Notes: generated by a model from the sequence alone, not told the origin. 64,000 bases of DNA from Puteibacter caeruleilacunae (GCA_005217565.1 SJCO01000013.1:124001-188000); one strand, 5' to 3'. Shown: positions 35,006 to 44,787, numbered from the stretch's first letter. Translations and numbers: made by a program.

Positions 35006-36373
35006 ATGAAAAAGCTACTTTTATTATCGATGTACTTGTTAAGCATCCTTTTCGTATCAATCGGATGTGACGACAATGATGAGGTTGATGCAACACCTCC
35101 TCCGACCGCTCCTTCACAAAATATTGTTGAAATTGCTCAAGCCAGTGGCTTCAGTTCTCTAGCAGCTGCCCTAACAAAAGCAGACCTGGTTGAAACATTA
35201 CAATCAAGTGGTGACTTCACAGTATTTGCTCCCACAAACAAAGCATTTGATGATCTATTAGCAGCAATTGGACAATCAAGTATTGATGATGTACCTGCCG
35301 ATGTTCTTCGCGAAGTATTATTATATCATGTTTTAGGTGCACGAGTTTTCTCAACTCAAGTATCAGCAGGAGATGTTGAAACACTCCAAGGCTCATCATT
35401 CAATATTACCACTAACGATGGTATACAAGTTAATGGTGCAAATGTAATAGGTCCTTTCGATGTTGAAGCATCTAACGGAGTTATACATACAATTGATGCA
35501 GTGATCGTGCCTCCTTCAATTGCTCAATTCGTAAACACAGTGCTTGAGCCTGCATATTTCAATGAGAACTTTACAACGCTAATTGCAGCGGCAGCAAAAG
35601 CTGGTGTAGTTGGAGCTCTATTGGAAACACCGAACTTAACAATATTTGGTCCTACCAACGACGCGTTTGAAGCTGCAGGTATAGATCCGGAACAAGTAGA
35701 TGCAGAAACTTTAGCAGCAGTACTAACCTACCATGTAGTAGGAGCCAAAGTAATGAGTTCAGAAATTCCATCAGAAGCAACCACGTTGAATGGTGCTAAG
35801 ATATTCTTCTCATTGACCGACAATGGTGCATACATTAATGGTGAAACAATGATAACCGCTGTTGATATAGAATCAGGTTCTGGAGTAATTCATGTTCTAG
35901 ACAATGTACTAATGCCACCTTCAGGAAATATAGTTGAAAAAGCTATTGAATTATCACAAGACGGAGAATTCACATCCCTAATTGCAGCCCTACAAAGAAC
36001 AGCCAACGAAGGTACAGCTGAGCAAAATCTAATTGCAGCGTTAAGTGGAGATGGACCATTTACAGTATTCGCTCCTACAAATGCAGCATTCCAGGCACTT
36101 CTGGACAGCAATTCAGAATGGAGCTCATTAGGTGATATCCCATTGGAAACTTTAATTCAGGTATTGCTTTATCATGTAGTTGGAGCAAGAGCATATGACA
36201 AAGATTTACCAGCTGCACTTGCAGGATCAGATCAGTTGATGACACTTCAAGGGGGATATTTAACCTTTGATCTTTCAAGCCTGATGATTAATGGAGATAC
36301 AAAAATAGTAGGAACAAACGCCCATGCTTCCAATGGAGTAATCCATGTAATTGATAAAGTATTAATACCATAA
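35006..36373 (+). CDS. Surface lipoprotein with three fasciclin (FAS1) domains
   Basis: A 455-residue lipoprotein; the lipobox FVSIGC places the acylated cysteine at 21. Three FAS1 domains follow, each with the H1 (FTVFAPTNKAF, LTIFGPTNDAF, FTVFAPTNAAF) and H2 (NGVIHTIDAV, SGVIHVLDNV, NGVIHVIDKV) boxes: about 38-168, 172-305 and 308-455. FAS1 proteins mediate adhesion; in marine Bacteroidota short FAS1 proteins often sit in light-responsive gene clusters, but their role there is unknown. It is divergent from the B12-MerR regulator and upstream of the photolyase in the same direction. Confidence 0.94.
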   Translation: MKKLLLLSMYLLSILFVSIGCDDNDEVDATPPPTAPSQNIVEIAQASGFSSLAAALTKADLVETLQSSGDFTVFAPTNKAFDDLLAAIGQSSIDDVPADVLREVLLYHVLGARVFSTQVSAGDVETLQGSSFNITTNDGIQVNGANVIGPFDVEASNGVIHTIDAVIVPPSIAQFVNTVLEPAYFNENFTTLIAAAAKAGVVGALLETPNLTIFGPTNDAFEAAGIDPEQVDAETLAAVLTYHVVGAKVMSSEIPSEATTLNGAKIFFSLTDNGAYINGETMITAVDIESGSGVIHVLDNVLMPPSGNIVEKAIELSQDGEFTSLIAALQRTANEGTAEQNLIAALSGDGPFTVFAPTNAAFQALLDSNSEWSSLGDIPLETLIQVLLYHVVGARAYDKDLPAALAGSDQLMTLQGGYLTFDLSSLMINGDTKIVGTNAHASNGVIHVIDKVLIP

Positions 36374-36421
36374 AGCCCATGACAAAAGCCATTGATGCAA
36401 CAATTTAAATCCAGATATACA

Positions 36422-36467
36422 GAACCTGCTTCAACGACAATGTTCTCCCTCGTTAAGAAGCGGGTTC
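36422..36467 (+). promoter_or_regulatory. Hairpin between the fasciclin and photolyase genes
   Basis: GAACCTGCTTC (36422-36432) pairs with GAAGCGGGTTC (36457-36467) with one G-U pair; inner AACGA and TCGTT can extend the fold. No T-run follows, so it may be a weak terminator or an mRNA-stabilising structure separating expression of the two genes. Confidence 0.5.
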
Positions 36468-36543
36468 TCCAATTTAACCTTATTTGATTACAAATAATGT
36501 TATAAGCCCCATAATCTAGCAAAAATGAATTACCTTGAAGCAG

Positions 36544-37845
36544 ATGAAACAAAAAATAAACATATTCTGGTTTCGCAGAGACCTGCGACTGGAAGACAAT
36601 CATGGATTATCCAAAGCTTTAGATGGTCCTTACCCTGTTCTCCCAATCTTCATCTTTGATGATAATATCCTTGATGAGCTTGAAGAAGATGATGCACGTG
36701 TCTCTTTCATATATGAATCCCTGAAGAAGATAAATTATACACTTTCAAACTTCAAAAGTTCCCTGGCCATATTTAAAGGTAAACCAGCAGAAATATGGAA
36801 AAATCTAATAGCGACATACAATATTAGAGCAGTATATACCAATACTGACTATGAACCATATGCGATAAAAAGAGATCAAGAAATTCACAATCTCCTCACT
36901 AATCACAATATTGAATTTAAATCATTCAAAGATCAGGTAATATTTGAAAAACATGAGGTAATGAAAGCCCCCAAAAAAGGACAACAAGCCTTACCCTACA
37001 CAATCTATACTCCCTACATGAAAAAGTGGAGGGCGACTTTTGATCCTAGTCAATTAGTTGAATTCAAAGGAAACAATAACTATCTTCAAATTCATGTTCA
37101 GTTTCCTGATCTAATCGACTTCGGATTTACACAATCAGCAATCACTGTTCTCCCTTATAATCTCTCTAATCTAAAAGACTATGAAGAATTCAGAGATTAC
37201 CCTTCAAGAAATGTATGCAGTTATTTAGCTCCGCATTTACGCTTTGGGACAGTGAGTATCAGAAATATAATCGGACAGCTAAATGGACAGTTTGACAAGT
37301 TTTTAAATGAATTGATATGGCGTGAATTTTTCATGCAGATTCTCTTTCATTACCCCAAGGTTGTTGAGAATAATTTTAAAGACAAATATGATGGTATTGA
37401 ATGGAGATTTCAGCAAGAAGAGTGGGATCGCTGGTGTGATGGACAAACTGGTTATCCACTCGTAGATGCGGGAATGCGTGAATTAAATCAAACAGGGTAT
37501 ATGCACAACAGGGTGCGCATGGTTACTGCAAGCTTTTTGTGTAAAGATTTACTAATCGATTGGAAATTAGGAGAAGGGTATTTTGCAAGTAAACTACTCG
37601 ACTATGAGCTTTCATCTAATAATGGTAACTGGCAATGGGCCGCTGGAACAGGTTGTGATGCTGCACCATACTTTCGGATCTTTAATCCTCAAAACCAATT
37701 GGATAAATTCGACAAACATCATGAATATGTGAAGAAATGGATCCCGGAGTTTGGCACAAGTAAATATCCAAAACCAGTGGTAGATCATTCGTTCGCCCGG
37801 CAAAGAACTCTGGATGCATATAAAAAGGCCATTGATCAAAAATGA
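36544..37845 (+). CDS. phrB: Cryptochrome/DNA photolyase family protein (class I CPD photolyase type)
   Basis: A 433-residue protein from the ATG at 36544; a TTG three codons upstream is unlikely. The N-terminal antenna domain begins INIFWFRRDLRLEDNHGL. The FAD-binding helical domain holds the family signature HNRVRMVTASFLCKDLLIDW and NGNWQWAAGTGCDAAPYFRIFNP, including two of the tryptophans used for FAD photoreduction. The length and motifs fit bacterial class I CPD photolyases, which repair pyrimidine dimers with blue light, though a cryptochrome-like sensor role cannot be excluded. Its place behind a CarH-like regulator and FAS1 gene supports light control. Confidence 0.92.
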   Translation: MKQKINIFWFRRDLRLEDNHGLSKALDGPYPVLPIFIFDDNILDELEEDDARVSFIYESLKKINYTLSNFKSSLAIFKGKPAEIWKNLIATYNIRAVYTNTDYEPYAIKRDQEIHNLLTNHNIEFKSFKDQVIFEKHEVMKAPKKGQQALPYTIYTPYMKKWRATFDPSQLVEFKGNNNYLQIHVQFPDLIDFGFTQSAITVLPYNLSNLKDYEEFRDYPSRNVCSYLAPHLRFGTVSIRNIIGQLNGQFDKFLNELIWREFFMQILFHYPKVVENNFKDKYDGIEWRFQQEEWDRWCDGQTGYPLVDAGMRELNQTGYMHNRVRMVTASFLCKDLLIDWKLGEGYFASKLLDYELSSNNGNWQWAAGTGCDAAPYFRIFNPQNQLDKFDKHHEYVKKWIPEFGTSKYPKPVVDHSFARQRTLDAYKKAIDQK

Positions 37846-37856
37846 TCAATGACCTT
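37821..37856 (-). terminator. Minus-strand terminator inside the photolyase 3' end
   Basis: On the minus strand, AAGGTCATTGATC (37856-37844) pairs with GATCAATGGCCTT (37837-37825) over a 6-nt loop, then TTTTTA. It ends transcription coming from the sulfatase (stop at 37917). It overlaps the last codons and stop of the convergent photolyase gene, so one DNA segment serves both coding and termination. Confidence 0.75.
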
Positions 37857-37916
37857 AACTCCTCAAATAGATGTATATAAACTAATTAAACGATTACGAT
37901 TAATAAGGCTGACATC

Positions 37917-39506
37917 TTACTGCAACCATACAGGCATTGATTTTGGATTTGCTTTCCATCCAGCCGCGCGCTTTTTATAAGCCTGAAACTCGGCATTCTT
38001 TTCTGTTGGTTCATACTTCTCCTCTGGTAGAAACTTTTTCATTCCTTCAATTACCTCCTTATATTTAGGATCTCCAGCTAAGTTATGATGTTCTCCAAAG
38101 TCGTTCAGACCATCATAAAGCTCTTCTGAACCATCAAAATAGCGAATATATCTCCATCTTTCTCCTCTTAGTGAGTGGCTCCCGTACGACCATGTAGTAA
38201 GCACTGGATAATCGCGTTTCGCCTCGGAATCTTTCAACAATGGTACCATACTCTCTGCGTCAATACCTTTCATTGCTGGTAAACCACAAAGGTCTGTTAC
38301 AGTTGGATAGATATCCATCAAGCTTGTTGGTTGATTATTAAGACTACCTGCATCAGTCATCCCTGGGACAACCCATACCATCGGACTGCTTGTTGATTCA
38401 TGCCATAAACACTGCTTTCTCCAGCTTCTCTTTTCCCCCATACTTTGTCCGTGATCAGACCATAATACAATAATTGTATTATCAGCATACTTACTATTAT
38501 CTAATGCATCCAAAACACGCCCCAACTGTGAGTCCATGAATGTGATACAAGCTAGATAACCCTGAACCAATTGTTTTCTGTAATCTGGACCCATTTCTCG
38601 AACCATGCGCTCATCTCCAGGTTCAAATGCACCAAAACCAATAGCCTTTGCATACAATGGTATGTCATCCATTTCTCCTTCTGGATCTTCAGGAATTGTG
38701 ATTTCATCAATAGGATACATATCAAAAAATTCCTTTGGAGCAGTATATGGAACATGAGGACGCACCAGGCCTAATCCTAAAAAGAAAGGCTTATCATAGT
38801 CACGTGCCAAACGTTCAACAACCCAATCAGTTGACAACTCATCAGGCATTTTTCCTCCAGGAATATAATCTCGATCAAGTGCGCCAGCACATAATGAGTG
38901 ACCTTTATACTGTGGTTTCTCATTTTTTATTTTTGATCCTCCCATTGGAAAAGGGAAGAAGTCGATTCCCCCGTATCCAGCGCCATCTTTAGCAACTTCA
39001 TCTGTAAGTTGATACTTGCGACTCATGCGCTCGTCCCACATTTTCTGATTCTCATATTTAGGTTCAATCTTATGACATGCTGCTCCTTCAATTTTACCAC
39101 TTGCCATGGTATAATAACCATTCTGACGCAGATAAGCTGGCAATAAAGTAACCTCATTCCAAACTTCCCAGTTACGGACACCACTTTTATTGGTATAACA
39201 GCCCGTTGAAATTGGACTCAATCCTGACATTACAGATAAACGAGAAGGAGTACAAGCTGCCGACGTACAATGTGTGTTTGTAAAATAAACACCTCTTTTT
39301 GCCAAGCGATCCAGATTAGGAGTTTTCGCATCAGGATGCCCTTTTTCTTTCATCACTCCAATCCAATCGTTCAAATCATCGACTGAAATAAACAACACAT
39401 TAGGCTTCTTAGCCTCTGCCTGCTCGGCCTGCTTCACTCCGCAAGACTGAAACATCAACGCTCCCGCACCTACGATTAGGAGAGTGTTCAATTTATTTTT
39501 TCTCAT
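37917..39506 (-). CDS. S1-family sulfatase lipoprotein (iduronate-2-sulfatase-like)
   Basis: About 529 residues from the ATG at 39506; a GTG two codons upstream is less likely. The lipobox LMFQSC puts the acylated cysteine at 22. Type I sulfatase marks: metal-binding Asp43-Asp44 in FISVDDLNDWIG, catalytic Cys85 in ACTPSRLSVMSG, a SGKI motif near residue 137, and VLWSDHGQSMGE near residue 325. The opening DDLNDW with PNLDRLAKRGV is typical of the iduronate-2-sulfatase-like branch, but family members desulfate many glycans, so this is not a substrate call. It lies 248 bp downstream of a GH29 fucosidase on the same strand; both could act on one sulfated fucoside. Confidence 0.94.
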   Translation of the reverse strand: MRKNKLNTLLIVGAGALMFQSCGVKQAEQAEAKKPNVLFISVDDLNDWIGVMKEKGHPDAKTPNLDRLAKRGVYFTNTHCTSAACTPSRLSVMSGLSPISTGCYTNKSGVRNWEVWNEVTLLPAYLRQNGYYTMASGKIEGAACHKIEPKYENQKMWDERMSRKYQLTDEVAKDGAGYGGIDFFPFPMGGSKIKNEKPQYKGHSLCAGALDRDYIPGGKMPDELSTDWVVERLARDYDKPFFLGLGLVRPHVPYTAPKEFFDMYPIDEITIPEDPEGEMDDIPLYAKAIGFGAFEPGDERMVREMGPDYRKQLVQGYLACITFMDSQLGRVLDALDNSKYADNTIIVLWSDHGQSMGEKRSWRKQCLWHESTSSPMVWVVPGMTDAGSLNNQPTSLMDIYPTVTDLCGLPAMKGIDAESMVPLLKDSEAKRDYPVLTTWSYGSHSLRGERWRYIRYFDGSEELYDGLNDFGEHHNLAGDPKYKEVIEGMKKFLPEEKYEPTEKNAEFQAYKKRAAGWKANPKSMPVWLQ

Positions 39507-39754
39507 CTGCACTAAAGATTATTAGATTTTTAGATTAAAAGATCATCAGACTAATAACCTGAAGACTATTAGACTAATTTTCTCACCTACGAAATTACCA
39601 AAGTCCACAGGAACAGAATCGTAATTCTGTATCAATGAAAGCAAAAATTGTTCTAATCATAGAGAAAATTGTACAAAAAAAGGGATGCACTGCTAGAGTA
39701 CACCCCATTTGAGAGTTTGTGATTAAATATCCTGATTGATTAATTCATCCAAAT

Positions 39755-41839
39755 CTACTTAGTTAAAACACCTACTTCGGCAAAACCAGCACGCTTCTCA
39801 TCATTGATAATACTTTTTGCGCGAAGCTTAATGTATCTTCCTTTTACAGCTTTAAATTTCTTCTCTTGCCATACAGGATTGTTTTTGATATTTGAGAATT
39901 CTCCTTTTGAAACAGGAGCTCCCCAACGTTTTCCATCTTTACTAACAAAGAATTCATAATTGAAGATAATACCTCCGCCCCAACGTGCCTGATCTGGCAG
40001 ATAGGTAAATCCGGTAATATCTTGCGTTTCGCCTAAATCAACAATTAATTCAGCAGGCATTTTATTTACATACCACACTGATCCAGGATTGTCATCAATA
40101 GCAGCCTCTGCCTTGTTATCTGATGTACCTTTCACACTCCACTTGTCATGGCTGACATCTAAAAACTTGGTAGTAACAGGACTCATTTTTCCTGTTTTAG
40201 GATCCACCACAACAGCCTTTAATGTTGCTTTTGTTTTCTGATCAAATGCACCTGTAAACTTCGATGATGAAGTTGTTGGAGTACTTCCATCAGTGGTATA
40301 ATAGATATCAACCTCACTATCGGCAGCCTTAACCATTACACTACCGGCTTTAGTTCTTGTGATCGTTGGCTCAACCATTACTCTTGGCGCATTAAACACC
40401 TCGATATTTGAAATCAACGGACAAGCTTTAGAGCGTACAACATTAAAACGAATTTTAGTCGCCTTAACAGTTGGTAATCGTAGAATTCGTTTATAACCTA
40501 CAGTTGTTTCCTCAGCAATTGTCTGCCATTTTCCATCAACCATTGCCTCAACAGTAAATTCCTGAATTCGCTGTCCCAACTTAATATATTCCTGAACTAA
40601 GAAACGATTGAACTCGGTAGGCTCATCAAAACTGATCGTCAATGAAGCCTCTTTAACTGTGTCATCTGTCGCCCAATAAGTCTCTTTGTCTCCGTCCAAT
40701 GTTAACTCAGCTGCATATTTGCTAGATCCACCACGCTCATTTGATGCTTCTGCATCACCATTCTTCACTAAATCCTTCGCAAAATCAGCTTTCAATGTCT
40801 TCGCTAATTTCATCACTTGCTCAACATCTCTCTCATGGATCAAACCACGCTTATCAACAGGGAAGTTTAGCAAGAAAGAACCATTACGACCTACTGAGTT
40901 ATAATAAATATCCAATAGATGAGGTAATGTCTTCACTTTATGATCCTCGCTCTCGTGATAGTACCATCCTGGGCGGATTGAAACATCAACTTCAGCAGGT
41001 ACCCAGTGCGTTCCATCCTCATGACCAGAACGTAACTGCTTATAATGAGGCCATCCTGGCCATACTTCATCTCTTCGGAGAGTACTCCAGTTAGTTGGAT
41101 TTATCCAACCTTCCTCATTACCACACCAACGGCAATCAGGACCAGCATCACTAAATAACATAGCATCTGGTTGAAGTTCACGTACAATTTTATAAGTATT
41201 AGGCCAGTCGTAATAGGTTTTACGATCTACACTACGGCGCTCATTTGCTCCACCATAGTATCCTGTACCACCATTAGCACCATCAAACCATACCTCGAAT
41301 ACATCTCCATAATTGGTAAGCAATTCGCGCAATTGGTTTCTGAAATAAGTAATATATTCAGGCTTACCATAATCGGCATGATTACGATCCCAAGGCGATA
41401 AATATACTCCGAATTTTAAGCCATACTCTTTACAAGCATCTGCTAGCTCACGCATCACATCACCCTTACCATCTTTCCAGGCTGCATTCTTCACAGAATA
41501 TTCAGTGTATTTTGATGGCCATAAACAAAATCCATCGTGATGTTTCGCAGTAAGAATAATTCCTTTCATACCTGCCTCCTTGCACACTTTAGCCCATTGG
41601 CGACAGTCCAGCTGTGCTGGATTAAAGGTTTTAGCTGGTTCCGCTCCCATTCCCCACTCATCTCCAGTGAATGTATTCATATTAAAGTGAACGAAAGCAT
41701 AAAATTCCATATCGTGCCATTTCAACTGGCGCTCAGAAGGAACAGGTCCACATGCTGTTGGTGGATCTACTTGCTTGCAAGAGAATAATGTTAGCATCAA
41801 CACCACTCCCGTTAAAAGAGTACTTAGCTTCATTTGCAT
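39755..41839 (-). CDS. GH29 alpha-L-fucosidase lipoprotein with C-terminal carbohydrate-binding-like domains
   Basis: A 694-residue lipoprotein (lipobox LTLFSC, cysteine 21). The GH29 barrel covers about 35-350, with HFNMNTFTGDEWG, the fucose-contacting AKHHDGFCLWPS at 98-109 and nucleophile Asp186 in EVWFDGANGG. A discoidin-like (F5/8 type C) domain lies about 355-480, a chitobiase-like linker domain with YYTTDGSTPTTSS near 515-535, and a second discoidin-like domain about 565-690. This layout is common for large GH29 enzymes acting on complex glycans. It is distinct from the shorter GH29 in the first PUL. It precedes the sulfatase gene in the same direction. Confidence 0.93.
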   Translation of the reverse strand: MQMKLSTLLTGVVLMLTLFSCKQVDPPTACGPVPSERQLKWHDMEFYAFVHFNMNTFTGDEWGMGAEPAKTFNPAQLDCRQWAKVCKEAGMKGIILTAKHHDGFCLWPSKYTEYSVKNAAWKDGKGDVMRELADACKEYGLKFGVYLSPWDRNHADYGKPEYITYFRNQLRELLTNYGDVFEVWFDGANGGTGYYGGANERRSVDRKTYYDWPNTYKIVRELQPDAMLFSDAGPDCRWCGNEEGWINPTNWSTLRRDEVWPGWPHYKQLRSGHEDGTHWVPAEVDVSIRPGWYYHESEDHKVKTLPHLLDIYYNSVGRNGSFLLNFPVDKRGLIHERDVEQVMKLAKTLKADFAKDLVKNGDAEASNERGGSSKYAAELTLDGDKETYWATDDTVKEASLTISFDEPTEFNRFLVQEYIKLGQRIQEFTVEAMVDGKWQTIAEETTVGYKRILRLPTVKATKIRFNVVRSKACPLISNIEVFNAPRVMVEPTITRTKAGSVMVKAADSEVDIYYTTDGSTPTTSSSKFTGAFDQKTKATLKAVVVDPKTGKMSPVTTKFLDVSHDKWSVKGTSDNKAEAAIDDNPGSVWYVNKMPAELIVDLGETQDITGFTYLPDQARWGGGIIFNYEFFVSKDGKRWGAPVSKGEFSNIKNNPVWQEKKFKAVKGRYIKLRAKSIINDEKRAGFAEVGVLTK

Positions 41840-41993
41840 TACTATTTATTAGATTTATAGATCGTTAGATTTTCAGTTATTCAAGATAGAGTGTATCCTA
41901 CATCTCATCTTCCAAAAATCATAACCGCAAGGTAAGCTACTGACAAGCAAAGACCTGTCATCAGTGTTTAAAAGATTGTCATGAGGGTTAAAA

Positions 41994-42914
41994 CTATTCC
42001 CTCTCTACCGAAACAAAATTATCTTCAGAGAGAATATTTTCGCCGCTCCAACGATAAGCAGTTAATACCCCTGAATTCGTTATACAACTATCAACGCAAC
42101 ACAAGTTTGGTCGCACAACCTGTGCACCTTGCCCAAGACAATAATGACCGAATATCACTACTGGATCTGTTTCCTTGTACACATCTAAATTATTGGTCAG
42201 TTCTTTGGGTATGGTATAGTTGGGCAGAACAAATTTATTTCCAAACGCAGCTTCATTAAAGGTCTTGCCTTCCGATGATTCCCACCATCTCATTCTAAAG
42301 CTACGATGCGATAATCCTCGACTATCACGCACAACCAAATCGAATGGCATCTTAAAATCAAGCCCCTTTAAAGTTTCTTCAATTGCCAATATGGTACGTG
42401 GATCATTAAGCGCTGAACGCAATATTTTTTTCTTTAATTTACCGTCAGGGAATATTGTTTTCAAATGGTTGATATGCTCATCATTCCAATAAGCATGCAC
42501 GATACGTAGACCATCAAGTTCGAGCCACATAGGAGTATGACGGAAAAACTTCAAAGTCTCTTTCCACTCATCGGGATGTCCTCTAAACTGTTCTTCAGTC
42601 TTACGCATAGCCAATTTTACTTTGGCTGAGCGTTTCTTTATATATTTATGGTTCTTGTCTTTAAGATAATAGATTATGGCATTATACTCATGATTACCAA
42701 TAACAGCAAGCGCCTTATTATTCTCTACCATAGAACGAATAATCTGAAGTGTCTTTCTGATCTCTGTTCCACGGTTTATATAATCTCCAACGAAAATCAC
42801 TTTTCGCTCGGGGTGAGCATAAAATCCTTCTCCATTCTCTCTATATCCAAGCTTCTCTAACAATTGAATTAACAAAGAAGCATGCCCATGAATATCTCCA
42901 ATAATATCGTACAT
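41994..42914 (-). CDS. Metallophosphoesterase (Ser/Thr phosphatase-like family)
   Basis: A 306-residue cytoplasmic protein from the ATG at 42914; a GTG two codons upstream is unlikely. It shows the metallophosphoesterase metal-binding blocks: GDIHG at 6-10, GDYINRG near 46-52, and GNHEYNAI near 76-83. Later histidines (VHAYWNDEHIN near 157, FGHYCLG near 255) complete the two-metal centre. The family includes bis(5'-nucleosyl) tetraphosphatases and protein phosphatases; the N-terminus resembles the PrpA/diadenosine group, but the substrate is unknown. It sits alone between the fucosidase and galactose operons, with a terminator just upstream of its start. Confidence 0.88.
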   Translation of the reverse strand: MYDIIGDIHGHASLLIQLLEKLGYRENGEGFYAHPERKVIFVGDYINRGTEIRKTLQIIRSMVENNKALAVIGNHEYNAIIYYLKDKNHKYIKKRSAKVKLAMRKTEEQFRGHPDEWKETLKFFRHTPMWLELDGLRIVHAYWNDEHINHLKTIFPDGKLKKKILRSALNDPRTILAIEETLKGLDFKMPFDLVVRDSRGLSHRSFRMRWWESSEGKTFNEAAFGNKFVLPNYTIPKELTNNLDVYKETDPVVIFGHYCLGQGAQVVRPNLCCVDSCITNSGVLTAYRWSGENILSEDNFVSVERE

Positions 42915-42954
42915 ACGCACTATTCAGGTTGCTAATTTACAGTGACAAATGTAT

Positions 42955-42993
42955 AAAAAAATAGCTGCCTGAAAATCCAGACAGCTATTTTTT
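42955..42993 (-). terminator. Rho-independent terminator of the galactose operon
   Basis: AAAAAATAGCTG (42955-42966) pairs with CAGCTATTTTTT (42982-42993) with partial pairing inside (CCTG/CAGA). The stem is flanked by A-run and T-run, so it can work in both directions. It lies 20 bp past the symporter stop and 41 bp upstream of the phosphoesterase start. Confidence 0.9.
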
Positions 42994-43013
42994 ATATAAT
43001 TGATATCAATTGT

Positions 43014-44714
43014 CTACCAGAATAATGCGTAAAGGGTAACCAGGATAATCAAGATTGCGAAAGAAGCAATATTGAACGCTGGCCCAGTAGCAAAAGTCTT
43101 TCTGCTAATCTGAATACCTTTATCATTGTCGGCACCTTTACCATCGATATAACTAATACCCATGATAACACCAATTGTAAGCAAACAAGTTAATCCCATC
43201 TGGTTCATCCAAGGAATGATTGGGAAGATACCTTCCAATGCACCACCTTCAGCCCATCCGTTAGGACCAACTTTAAAGAAGATAGCGATAGGCATTGATA
43301 GAAGAATACCCCAGATAGCACCTTTGTTGGTAGCTTTCTTCCAGAATAGACCTAACAAGAATACAGCCAAAATACCTGGACTCACAATACCTGTCCACTC
43401 CTGAATAAACTGGAATGCCTGAGGAATACCTCCCAATAGAGGAGCCATTAGAGACGCAATAACAAGCGATACTGCAGCAGTCATACGACCAACATTTACC
43501 GTCTTCTTATCGTCAGCATTAGGATTAATATATGGCTTATAAAGGTCCATTGTGAAGATTGTTGCAGTTGAGTTCAACATTGAAGCCAATGAAGATACAA
43601 TTGCAGCAGCCAATGCAGCTAATACCAAACCTTTGAATCCTACAGGTACGAACGTACTAATCAACCAAGGATAAGCTTTATCATTCTCAACAGATCCGTT
43701 AGCAGTAAATGCATCAGTCACACCGTCGATAATTGCGGTACCTTCAGGCTGAGAATACATTACATAAGCAACGATACCTGGAATTACAACGATCAAAGGA
43801 ACGATCAATTTCAAGAAACCTGCGAAAACGATACCACGCTGAGATTCTTTCAATGATTTAGCTGCCAATGTACGCTGGATAATGTACTGGTTGAATCCCC
43901 AGTAATAGATGTTTGCAACCCATAGTCCACCGATCAATACTGCAAGACCTGGAAGATCCCACCATGCATCTTTTCCATCAGGAGTGATTATCTCACCCTT
44001 CTGAACAATCATCGAGAACTTATCGGGCACAACCTCATATAGATGCTTCAGTCCAGCAAATACACCACCTTCTGGAGTAAGATGATCCAAAGCGATAAAT
44101 GAAGTGATCAAACCACCAATCACCAACAATACCACCTGAATAACATCAGTCCATGCCACAGCAGAAAGACCTCCCCATAGAGAGTAAGCTGCAGCAAACA
44201 GCGCAAGACCAATGATAGAATACATCATCAATGATCCGTCACCATTTCCAAGAATAGTATCCAATGCCTTAGCTCCTAAGTAAAGAACCGAAGTAAGGTT
44301 TACGAAAATAAATAATGCAATCCAGAAGACTGCCAAAATAGATTTTAGGTTTGTACTATACCTTTTCTCAATAAATTGAGGAATAGTATACAATCCTTTT
44401 TCAATGAAAATTGGTAAGAAATACTTACCTACAATAATCAAGGTTAATGCAGCCATCCACTCATAAGATGCGATAGCTAATCCAATTGCAAAACCTGATC
44501 CGGACATACCGATAAATTGCTCAGCAGAGATGTTAGCAGCAATCAATGATGCTCCAATCGCCCACCATGGAAGTGACTTCCCGGCTAGGAAATAGTCCTC
44601 TGCATTTTTCTGATGGCCTTTTTTATCACGTGACACCCAAAGACCAACACTTACGATAAGTATGGCATAGAGCACAAAGACCAGGTAATCCAAAAATGCG
44701 AATCCTGTGTTCAT
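43014..44714 (-). CDS. sglT: Sodium/galactose symporter (SGLT/SLC5 family, vSGLT-like)
   Basis: A 566-residue inner-membrane transporter with about 14 helices. It is close to Vibrio vSGLT over its whole length, for example NISAEQFIGMSGSG, GGLWVAN-YYWGFNQYIIQRTLAAKS and LAAAIVSSLASMLNSTATIF. The galactose contacts of vSGLT Asn64, Gln69 and Glu88 appear here as Asn61, Gln66 and Glu85 at a constant offset of three; Tyr87 is Tyr84, while Ser91 is Ala88. Sodium-coupled galactose or glucose import is therefore very likely. It is the last gene of the galK-galT-symporter run, 73 bp after galT, and is followed by a strong terminator. Confidence 0.95.
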   Translation of the reverse strand: MNTGFAFLDYLVFVLYAILIVSVGLWVSRDKKGHQKNAEDYFLAGKSLPWWAIGASLIAANISAEQFIGMSGSGFAIGLAIASYEWMAALTLIIVGKYFLPIFIEKGLYTIPQFIEKRYSTNLKSILAVFWIALFIFVNLTSVLYLGAKALDTILGNGDGSLMMYSIIGLALFAAAYSLWGGLSAVAWTDVIQVVLLVIGGLITSFIALDHLTPEGGVFAGLKHLYEVVPDKFSMIVQKGEIITPDGKDAWWDLPGLAVLIGGLWVANIYYWGFNQYIIQRTLAAKSLKESQRGIVFAGFLKLIVPLIVVIPGIVAYVMYSQPEGTAIIDGVTDAFTANGSVENDKAYPWLISTFVPVGFKGLVLAALAAAIVSSLASMLNSTATIFTMDLYKPYINPNADDKKTVNVGRMTAAVSLVIASLMAPLLGGIPQAFQFIQEWTGIVSPGILAVFLLGLFWKKATNKGAIWGILLSMPIAIFFKVGPNGWAEGGALEGIFPIIPWMNQMGLTCLLTIGVIMGISYIDGKGADNDKGIQISRKTFATGPAFNIASFAILIILVTLYALFW

Positions 44715-44787
44715 AATTAATTAGTTTATTAAGTAATTCTTTGATGGAGAGCCAAAAATAAAAATACTTTTGCTCTCCTCAAACTGA

